Positions 1 to 5,588 of a stretch of 6,159 nucleotides of DNA are shown here, piece after piece. The translations under genes and the position numbers were made by a program. The stretch is taken from positions 1 through 6,159 of the forward strand of contig CASEKM010000175.1 in NCBI GenBank assembly GCA_949288405.1, given 5' to 3'. Each line of letters begins with the position of its first letter. Position 1 is the stretch's first letter. The stretch is from an uncultured bacterium (GTDB lineage Bacteria > Bacillota > Clostridia > Oscillospirales > Oscillospiraceae). Under the pieces are notes generated by a model. That model worked only from the letters and a program-made list of their open reading frames with translations. It searched no databases and was not told the origin of the DNA.

Positions 1-1218
1 CGACGGCCCCGTCATGTACGCCGCCGCCGCCGAGGAGACCGGCAAGGACCTGATCGACGGCCGGGGCGACGCCTACTGCGGCATGCTCAACTGCTCCTAC
101 AACCTGGGCATGCGCCACCTGAAGGCCTACATCCCCGAGTACCCCGTGGGCACCGCCGAGGATATCGCCGCCATGATCCAGGACTATGTGCCCATTGCCC
201 GGGCCCTCATCGGCCTGTCCAAGCTGAAGATCATCGCCTTCGGCCCCCGTCCCCAGGACTTCTTTGCCTGCAACGCCCCCATCAAGGGCCTGTATGAGAT
301 CGGCGTGGAGATCGAGGAGAACTCCGAGCTGGATCTGCTGGTGGCCTACAAGGCCCACAAGGACGACCCCCGCATCCCCGGCATCTGTGAAGAGATGGCC
401 CAGGAGATGGGCGAGGGCCGCTACTACCCCGAGATGAACGAGCGCATGGCCCAGCTGGAGGTCACCCTGCTGGACTGGGCGGAGAGCACAAGGGGGCCCG
501 GGAGTACGTGGCCTTTGCCGACAAGTGCTGGCCCGCCTTCCCCGAGGCCTTCGGCTTTGAGCCCTGCTATGTGAACTCCCGCCTGGTGAGCCGGGGCATC
601 CCCGTCTCCTGCGAGGTGGACATCTACGGCGCCCTGTCCGAGTACATCGGCATGTGCGTCTCCGGGGACACGGTCACCCTGCTGGACATCAACAACTCCG
701 TCCCCGCCGACCTGTACCAGGAGGACATCCAGGGCAAGTTCCCCTATCAGCTCACCGACACCTTTATGGGCTTCCACTGCGGCAACACCCCCAGCTGCAA
801 GCTGTGCGCCGACCGGGCGGTGAAGTATCAGCTGATCCAGCACCGCCTGTTGGAGCCCAAGGGCTCCCAGCCCGACTTCACCCGGGGCACTCTGGAGGGG
901 GACATCGCTCCCTCCCCCATCACCTTCTACCGCCTGCAGTGCGACAGCGAGGGCAAGCTGCGCTCCTACATCGCCCAGGGCGAGGTGCTGCCCGTCAAGA
1001 CCCGCTCCTTCGGCGGCATCGGCATTTTCGCCATCCCAGAGATGGGCCGCTTCTACCGCCACGTGCTGGTGCAGAAGCGCTACCCCCACCACGGAGCGGT
1101 GGCCTTCGGCCACTACGGCAAGGCCCTGTTCGAGGTGATGAAGCTGCTGGGCGTGGAGGACATCGCCTACAACCAGCCCAAGAGCCTGCCCTACCCCACT
1201 GAGAATCCCTTTGCGTGA
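1..1218 (+). pseudogene. L-fucose/L-arabinose isomerase family protein, 5'-truncated by the window and frameshifted
   Basis: This encodes the C-terminal ~400 residues of a ketol isomerase of the FucI-related family (aldose-ketose isomerases, cytosolic, divalent-metal dependent). It is read in one frame from base 2 to about 487 and in another from about 490 to the TGA at 1216-1218. Family-like stretches include GDAYCGMLNCSYNLGMRHLK, FGPRPQDFFACNAPIKGLYE and GVEIEENSELDLL. After the frame change come CEVDIYGALSEY and LLDINN, then HHGAVAFGHYG near the end. Glu (codon 613-615) and Asp (685-687) lie 24 residues apart, the spacing of the E. coli FucI metal ligands Glu337 and Asp361. The His residues at 1087-1092 or 1111 are candidates for the third ligand. 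Inserting one C after 487 gives a smooth AESHKGAREYVAF junction, so a single-base deletion is the simplest cause, either a real mutation or a sequencing error. The true start lies upstream of the window. The substrate (fucose, arabinose or another sugar) cannot be fixed from sequence. The family call is firm, the functional state is not. Confidence 0.82.
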
Positions 1219-1264
1219 TCGGAACCGGCCCCTTACACCCACGTTCCGGCCTCTTTATAACGCC

Positions 1265-1307
1265 AAAATGCGGGCGTTGAGGATCTGCCTCAACGCCCGC
1301 GTTTTTT
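1265..1307 (+). terminator. Intrinsic terminator of the isomerase gene
   Basis: A perfect 13-bp GC-rich stem (1270-1282 with 1288-1300) closes on a 5-base loop (1283-1287). A run of six T follows at 1302-1307, after a single G. Four A at 1265-1268 can pair with the T tract, so the structure could also work on the other strand, although no minus-strand gene faces it. It lies about 50 bases after the isomerase stop codon. Confidence 0.93.
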
Positions 1308-1378
1308 CGCTTATGGGAGGGGGACAGCCAGTTCCAGCCCGGAGGCGGGAAATCTGACCGTCATTTTGCCGAAAAATA

Positions 1379-1408
1379 CTGACACATCCATTGCCTGCGT
1401 GCTATAAT
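1379..1408 (+). promoter_or_regulatory. Sigma-A-type promoter with extended -10
   Basis: CTGACA at 1379-1384 matches the -35 consensus at five of six positions. It lies 18 bases from a perfect TATAAT at 1403-1408. TGC directly before the -10 (1400-1402) gives an extended -10 element. Transcription would start near 1415 and give a leader of about 60 bases before the start codon at 1476. The site lies between the isomerase terminator and the next gene, where a promoter is expected. It probably drives the membrane-protein gene and the genes after it. Confidence 0.8.
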
Positions 1409-1462
1409 GTGCATGAACTCTGATGAGACCCGCACCTGTCCCGGTCTGCGGCGGAAAACGAG

Positions 1463-1468
1463 AGGAGG
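1463..1468 (+). promoter_or_regulatory. Ribosome binding site fixing the start at 1476
   Basis: A perfect AGGAGG lies 7 bases before the ATG at 1476-1478. This identifies 1476 as the intended start of the membrane-protein gene. That matters because the long downstream open frame is not in frame with this ATG. The TTG and ATG at 1630 and 1633 in the long frame have no comparable site in front of them. Confidence 0.85.
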
Positions 1469-1475
1469 AACCTGT

Positions 1476-3171
1476 ATGGAGGGAAAGGAAAACGCGGAGC
1501 GGCAGACTGGCCGTGCAGAGGAGGGCTTCTGCCTCCGGCGCGCCCGGGGGCGGCTGACCGGCCTGGCCCCGGCGCTTCTGCCTCCGGCGCGCCCGGGGGC
1601 GGCTGACCGGCCTGGCCCCGGCGGCGCTTTTGATGGCGGGCGGGGCCCTCTGCCTGTATTTCTTCTATTTGGGCCAGACCCTTCCCGGGGAGGTGGAGCG
1701 CCTGGACGATGAAATGCGCATCTTCTACCATCTGTGCCCGCTCTTGGGGGCCGGGGCTACTTTGATCGGCCTGTTCCTGGCCTACCGCAGCTTGCGGGAC
1801 GCCCTCCGCCCGGAGAGGAGCGCCCTGGCCCAGTCCATCCGGAATCAGCTCCCCCACCCCGACGAGGCGCCCCCGGTGAAGGAGCTCTTCGCCATGGTGG
1901 ATCAAGACCTGAAACAAAACGGCCTTTGGTGCGGTAAGCTGGGCATCGGGAAGGAGTGGGTGCTGGGGGACCAGGTGTCCCGCATCCCCCGCATCCGGGG
2001 GGTATTCAGCCGGTCGGAGCGGCACACCCGCCGCGCCGGCAAGCGCACCATCGTCACCTATCTCTACGAGGTCTGGATCCGGGGGGTATTCAGCCGGTCG
2101 GAGCGGCACACCCGCCGCGCCGGCAAGCGCACCATCGTCACCTATCTCTACGAGGTCTGGATCGTGGACGACCGGCGGGAGCGGCAGGTCACCTCCCTGC
2201 GCAGCCAGCGGGAGCTGGACGACGCCATGGACTGCCTGCGCCGGCGTGTCCCCGCCGCGGTCTTTGGGACATACAACTCCAGGGAGTACAACGACCTGAT
2301 TTACACCAAGGAGGAGGAACAGCAGTACGCCCAGGAGCGGGCCTACCACCAGCGGGCGGCACAGTTCGAGGAACAGAACCGCCGGGAGCGGGAGAGCCAG
2401 GCTCAGAACCAGGTGCTCACCCTGGCTGACGGGTCGGTGACCTCACGGATTACCGGGGAGACGCTCCGGGAACTTCTCCTCCGCCCCGGCAAGACCGGGG
2501 AGGAGAGCCCCTTCCAGCTGGTGCCCGGCGTCCCCATCCAGGGGGAGCAGGGGGCCTTCAGCCGCCTGGCCTGTCTGCCCGGCGGGTTCCAGGAGCCGGT
2601 ACGTATCCTGCTGGAGGAGTACTCCGGCACCCCCGGCGTGCCCGGGCAGTACGCCTGGGCGCAGGATCTGTCCGCCGGAGAGGCGGAGACGGTGCTGTGG
2701 AACTGGCTGCGGGGGGAGCTCCCCGCGCTGGAGGGCTGGACGCAGCTGGTGCGCGCCGGCCGCAGCTGGCGGCCTCTGGACGGGCGGAGCGGCGGGGCCG
2801 CCCCCACCCCGCCCCAGCCAAACCCGGACTGGCCCTGGGCCCTGAATGTGGGCGGGATCCCCCACTCCGATCCCTCCTGGCAGGAGGTGGAATCGGGGCT
2901 GCGGGAGCTGGTGCCAGACCCGGACAGCTTTTTGATCCTGGAACAGAGGGAGCCGGGGAATCCGGAGCACTGCTGGTTCCTCCAGTGCGCCGTGGCCTCC
3001 CGGGGGCCGGACGCGGGCAAGTACGCGGTGGAGATCGGCTGTCCTTCCCCCGATGGCCCCCGGCTGTGGGAGCGGATGGTGCCTGATGTGCAGGGGGCCA
3101 TCCAGGCGTTCTCGGACGCCTACCATCACAGGGGGCTGGACGTCTCCGGGTTCCGGGAGACGGAGGTCTGA
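1476..3171 (+). CDS. Unrecognised two-TM membrane protein, frame broken by a 49-bp tandem duplication
   Basis: I do not recognise the family. Read literally from ATG 1476, translation ends after 78 residues at 1710-1712. Removing one 49-bp repeat copy joins the start to the long frame ending at TGA 3169-3171 and gives 548 residues. The numbering below uses that reconstruction. Residues 1-26 are charged. A membrane helix spans about 27-49 and a second about 68-87, with a short outside or periplasm-facing loop between them. A predicted cytosolic basic, strand-rich part follows (about 135-225), with a 28-residue segment repeated at 157-184 and 185-212. A Glu/Gln/Arg-rich, probably coiled stretch covers about 262-298. 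The C-terminal ~240 residues look alpha/beta and are rich in Trp, Pro and acidic residues. Promoter and ribosome site are good, so the gene was built to be expressed. DUF3795 starts 26 bases after its stop. As written it is knocked out, or is expressed only from an internal start lacking most of TM1. Confidence 0.72.
1525..1622 (+). repeat. Exact 49-bp tandem duplication, two copies
   Basis: Copy 1 is 1525-1573 and copy 2 is 1574-1622, identical base for base. The pattern extends only one base further (G at 1623). Since 49 is not a multiple of three, the second copy shifts the reading frame. Copy 1 in the start-codon frame and copy 2 in the long downstream frame encode the same peptide (FCLRRARGRLTGLAP), so one copy is the ancestral state. 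It lies just before and within the first membrane helix. Confidence 0.95.
1993..2160 (+). repeat. Exact 84-bp tandem duplication, in frame
   Basis: Copy 1 is 1993-2076 and copy 2 is 2077-2160, identical base for base. Three further bases (ATC, 2161-2163) match the repeat start, a 3-base microhomology at the junction. Each copy encodes 28 residues running from IRGVFSRSERH to TYLYEVW, a basic, strand-like segment. The reading frame is kept. The lack of any silent difference points to a very recent event, an unstable repeat or an assembly artefact. Confidence 0.96.
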
Positions 3172-3197
3172 ACCATCAAAATTGGGAGGTACATACG

Positions 3198-3551
3198 ATG
3201 AACGAGAGGATCGGGTACTGCGGGCTGGACTGCGCGGCCTGCGACGCCTATCAGGCCACCGTCCGCGACGACCAGGCACTGCGGGAGAAAACCGCCAGGC
3301 TGTGGGCCCGGCTGAACCAGGCCCCCATCCTGCCGGAGCATATCAACTGCCTGGGCTGCCGCGGGGACGGGGTCAAGACGGTGTTCTGCGAACAGATGTG
3401 CGCCGTCCGCCAGTGCGCCCTGAAAAAAAGAGTGGCCACCTGCGGCGGCTGTCCGGAGCTGGACAGCTGCCCCACCGTAGGGGCGATCCTTCAAAACAAC
3501 CCGGCTGCGAAGGGAAATTTGGAAGAAGCGGCGCGGCAAATCGGCATTTGA
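3198..3551 (+). CDS. DUF3795 domain-containing Cys-rich protein
   Basis: This 117-residue protein begins with the pattern typical of DUF3795 proteins (GYCGLDCAACDAY). It has eleven cysteines, at residues 8, 12, 15, 51, 54, 64, 68, 73, 82, 85 and 91. They group as CxxxCxxC near the N-terminus, CLGCRGDG in the middle, and FCEQMC, QC, TCGGC and SC later. The spacing suggests metal binding, either zinc or an iron-sulfur cluster; that is inference, as the family's biochemical role is not established. No signal peptide or membrane segment is visible, so it should be cytosolic. GGGAGG at 3184-3189 lies 8 bases before the ATG, which supports the start. The length is close to what I expect for the family. 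It starts 26 bases after the membrane-protein gene with no terminator between, so the two are probably co-transcribed. Base composition matches the GC-rich surroundings. Confidence 0.85.
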   Translation: MNERIGYCGLDCAACDAYQATVRDDQALREKTARLWARLNQAPILPEHINCLGCRGDGVKTVFCEQMCAVRQCALKKRVATCGGCPELDSCPTVGAILQNNPAAKGNLEEAARQIGI

Positions 3552-3574
3552 ATAGGAATAAGGAAATAAAGATT

Positions 3575-4009
3575 ATGGATTTTGATACATTTAAAGAAAT
3601 TGTTGGAACTGTCAAAACAAAATATCCTCATTTTTTTGAATTGGAGCATGACAAAATTCCAACGATGAAAGATGTGATTGCATTCCAAGAGCAATATCAA
3701 ATTAATTTACCAGAGAAGTACATACAATTTCTCTTAAATTTTGGCGGTGGCTATTTTGGCTCTGCAATAGTTTATTCCTTAGATAAAAACAGCTATTTTT
3801 CTATATATAGTCACAACCCAGCTAAAGTGGAAAATTTGCTTTTTATGGCCGACAATGAGTGTGGAGATTATTATGCTTTCCAAATAGAAAATGGTAAGTG
3901 CAGAGAGGAAATCGTTTTTTATGACCATGATAGCAATACGATAGAAGAAGCTGGGTTTTCCGATGTTTTTGAATATCTTGTAAAAACAGGATTATGTAGT
4001 GCCATATAA
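3575..4009 (+). CDS. SMI1/KNR4 (SUKH) family protein, probable immunity protein
   Basis: This 144-residue acidic protein shows SUKH-type landmarks. LPEKYIQFLLNFGGGYFG lies at residues 45-62, matching the LPxxYxxFLxxFGGG pattern. MADNECGDYYAFQIENG (91-107) is followed by IVFYDHDS (113-120), resembling the usual GDxxxF and HD segments. In bacteria this superfamily commonly supplies immunity proteins against contact-dependent or polymorphic toxins and acts in the cytosol by binding the toxin. AAGGA at 3560-3564 lies 10 bases before ATG 3575. The frame stays open far upstream but reads through GC-rich DUF3795 sequence out of frame, so 3575 is the sensible start. Composition is strikingly AT-rich: a hand count gives 19 G+C in the 60 bases from 3601, and TTA, ATA and AAA codons are frequent, unlike both neighbours. 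This points to horizontal acquisition. No cognate toxin is in the window, so it may be an orphan. It starts 23 bases after DUF3795 and could use the same transcript. Confidence 0.82.
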   Translation: MDFDTFKEIVGTVKTKYPHFFELEHDKIPTMKDVIAFQEQYQINLPEKYIQFLLNFGGGYFGSAIVYSLDKNSYFSIYSHNPAKVENLLFMADNECGDYYAFQIENGKCREEIVFYDHDSNTIEEAGFSDVFEYLVKTGLCSAI

Positions 4010-4010
4010 T
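4005..4010 (+). promoter_or_regulatory. Possible -10 box for the Sel1 gene
   Basis: A perfect TATAAT overlaps the stop codon of the SUKH gene. At the normal 17-base spacing the -35 region is poor (AAAACA, 3982-3987), and a better TTGTAA at 3978-3983 is too far away at 21 bases. If used, transcription would begin near 4017, at the first arm of the inverted repeat ahead of the Sel1 gene. AT-rich DNA produces such boxes by chance, so this is only a candidate. Confidence 0.28.
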
Positions 4011-4013
4011 TTA

Positions 4014-4076
4014 CCTTGAACAAACAATTCCCGTTGATCGGGGAGTGAGTTACCCATTCAATATGTACGTTCAAGG
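4014..4076 (+). promoter_or_regulatory. Inverted repeat / structured leader before the Sel1 gene
   Basis: CCTTGAAC at 4014-4021 is exactly complementary to GTTCAAGG at 4069-4076. Inside lies a smaller hairpin, TTCCCG (4028-4033) with CGGGGA (4039-4044), one G-T pair and a 5-base loop. No T tract follows, so it is not an ordinary terminator. The right arm ends 7 bases before the AGGAGGG ribosome site (4084-4090). It could be an RNA leader element, a protein-binding palindrome or a scar of the AT-rich insert. It matches no riboswitch class that I recognise. Confidence 0.4.
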
Positions 4077-4097
4077 ATCGGACAGGAGGGCATACCC

Positions 4098-5336
4098 ATG
4101 GGACGATTTTTCAGCGACAGGGTGGAGACAGCCCTAAAGGACATCTACTATGATTTAGCCGCCGGGCGGGGCCAGGAGGGCTTTCAGCTGCTCCAGGAGG
4201 CGGCGGGGGACGGGGACGCGGACGCCTGCTGCCTCCTGGCCCGGTGCCTGTACGGCCCGGAGTACACCTGGCCCGGCCACAACTTCCCCGTGGACGGCCG
4301 GGCGGGGGATCAGCTCATGCGCCGCTCGGTGGAGGAGGGCAGCGCCATTGGGGTACTGCTGTCCCTGCGCAGCGGGGTGATGAACCGCCGGCTGGCCCAG
4401 GCCATGCCCCTCACCCTCCGGGAGGCCTTTGATACCGTGCTGGACAAGGCGGAGCACGGGGAGCCCTTCTGCCAGATGCTTGTGGGCAACGTGTACTTCT
4501 GGGGGGACTTTGTGCCGGTTCTGGGCAGGGATCGGGAGGACTTTGACAGCGGCGACGCCTTCCAGAGCTACCTGCGGGAGAACTATGCCAAGTGCGAGGA
4601 CTGGCTGTGGCGGGCCTATCGGAACGGGGTCTCTCTGGCCTGCCTGAACCTGTCGAATTTTTATCGAAACGGGAAGCCGGGTCTGATCTCCCCCCAGCCG
4701 GAGCAGGAGCGTGAGGTGGATCGATATGGGTCGGAGAAGAGTTACCCGGATGTCATGTGCTTCTACGCGGACGACATTTATAGGGACGACCGGGCCAAGG
4801 CCTTTGAACTCTACCGGCGGTCAGCGAAGCTGGGCGAGCCCCGTGCCTTCTTCTGGGCGGGCTACTCCTACGAGCTGGGGGAGGGGGTGCCCAAGGATGA
4901 CGCCAGTGCCGCCCAATACTATCAGCAGGCGCTCTCAGCCCCCATTCAGGAAAAAGTAAACCCCGCCAACCGATTGGGCATGTACTACTATGACGGGCGC
5001 GGCGTGGAGCGGGACTACGCCAAGGCCTTCCAGCTTTTGAAGTGGGCGGAGGATCACGGCGGTCCGGTCATGCTTTACTATCTGGGGGCCTGTTATGCCA
5101 ACGGCCAGGGGACCCAGCAGGACTATGCCAAGGCTTTGACTTATCTGGATCAGGTAAACTGGAACTGCCAACCCGCGTTTTATCTCTTGGGGAAGATGTA
5201 CTGCAACGGCCTGGGGGTGCCGGTGGACATCGCCAAGGGGGTGGAATACCTCCAGAAGGCCAGCGAGGTGCCAGAGGCCAGGGAGGAGCTGAGGCGGTAT
5301 AAGAGAACCCTCTTCGGCAAGTGGGTGCGGCGGTGA
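4098..5336 (+). CDS. Sel1-like repeat (SLR) protein
   Basis: This 412-residue protein is made largely of Sel1-type helical repeats, a TPR relative that forms a curved scaffold for protein-protein contacts. Clear repeats run at about 233-268 (AKAFELYRRSAKLGEPRAFF with GYSYELGEGVPKD), 269-306 (ending YYYDGRGVERD), 307-342 (YAKAFQLLKWAEDHGG with CYANGQGTQQD) and 343-377 (YAKALTYLDQ with MYCNGLGVPVD). A half repeat and a basic tail ending KWVRR follow. The first 230 residues contain weaker, degenerate repeats (around 22-53, 70-95 and 110-136). No signal peptide or membrane segment is visible, so a cytosolic adaptor role is likely. Its partner is unknown. AGGAGGG at 4084-4090 lies 7 bases before ATG 4098 and fixes the start. 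It lies 88 bases after the SUKH gene, past an inverted repeat, and returns to GC-rich codon use. The frame is intact throughout. Confidence 0.88.
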   Translation: MGRFFSDRVETALKDIYYDLAAGRGQEGFQLLQEAAGDGDADACCLLARCLYGPEYTWPGHNFPVDGRAGDQLMRRSVEEGSAIGVLLSLRSGVMNRRLAQAMPLTLREAFDTVLDKAEHGEPFCQMLVGNVYFWGDFVPVLGRDREDFDSGDAFQSYLRENYAKCEDWLWRAYRNGVSLACLNLSNFYRNGKPGLISPQPEQEREVDRYGSEKSYPDVMCFYADDIYRDDRAKAFELYRRSAKLGEPRAFFWAGYSYELGEGVPKDDASAAQYYQQALSAPIQEKVNPANRLGMYYYDGRGVERDYAKAFQLLKWAEDHGGPVMLYYLGACYANGQGTQQDYAKALTYLDQVNWNCQPAFYLLGKMYCNGLGVPVDIAKGVEYLQKASEVPEAREELRRYKRTLFGKWVRR

Positions 5337-5588
5337 GCGGCAAGGCCTATGTGCCCGGCGGCGCTTTTGCCGCCCTGAACAGTCAAATACCGAGGGGTGG
5401 AGCAGGCCTACGGTCCGTGGAACCCAAAAGAAGGGCCTGACCTTAGGGCCGCCCTGCACAAAAACAACAAGCCCCCCTTTAACGCAGGAGCCGGGCAGGG
5501 CCAGCAAAACGCTGGCTCTGCCCGGCTCCTGGTCTGCTCTTTCTAATCCATCCATTGGGACGCAGGGTCATTCCCTGGGAAGCAGAAT
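5337..5588. other. Convergent intergenic region
   Basis: This 252-base region separates the plus-strand Sel1 gene from the minus-strand membrane gene. I see no credible gene. A short hairpin follows the Sel1 stop, 5357-5362 with 5369-5374, with no T tract after it. On the minus strand, an imperfect stem between about 5434 and 5455 is followed by TTCTTTT (complement of 5425-5431) and could end the permease transcript, though weakly. The long hairpin at 5485-5531 is listed separately. Confidence 0.55.
5485..5544 (+). terminator. Long hairpin, probable terminator of the Sel1 transcript
   Basis: A 21-bp stem pairs 5485-5505 with 5511-5531 around a 5-base loop (AAAAC). It is complete apart from one G-T pair at 5499/5517. 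On the plus strand it is followed by a T-rich but interrupted tail (TCTGCTCTTTCT). On the minus strand the following bases are not T-rich. Its place between convergent genes fits a terminator, acting best on the plus strand. The unusual stem length and poor tail leave open a dispersed palindromic repeat. Confidence 0.6.

Noticed and set aside
483..500. Programmed ribosomal frameshift in the isomerase gene
   Set aside because: No slippery heptamer, no clear downstream structure, and the family is not known to use frameshifting; a one-base deletion is simpler.
424..1242. Long minus-strand open frame opposite the isomerase gene
   Set aside because: It is a shadow of the GC-rich coding strand. 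It shows low-complexity Gly/Ala/Val/Leu/His-rich sequence with no recognisable family, and the plus strand encodes clear isomerase.
1391..1408. TTGCCT as the -35 partner of the TATAAT at 1403
   Set aside because: It lies only 6 bases from the -10. CTGACA at 1379 has the proper 18-base spacing.
1617..1632. A 16-base match between 1617-1632 and 5354-5369
   Set aside because: It consists of GC-rich simple sequence plus TTTT, with different context on both sides; most likely chance in this composition rather than a mobile-repeat relic.
1525..2160. Tandem repeats as a CRISPR or minisatellite array
   Set aside because: Only two head-to-tail copies each, no spacers, and the repeats lie inside a protein-coding frame.
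2443..3279. Minus-strand open frames opposite the membrane-protein gene
   Set aside because: Pro/Arg/Gly-rich shadow frames that run across the real gene's stop codon into DUF3795; no ribosome site or family features.
3053..3574. Upstream extension of the SUKH reading frame
   Set aside because: The frame is open, but it reads DUF3795 DNA out of frame and gives Gly/Arg/Pro-rich nonsense. ATG 3575 with its ribosome site and the composition change mark the true start.
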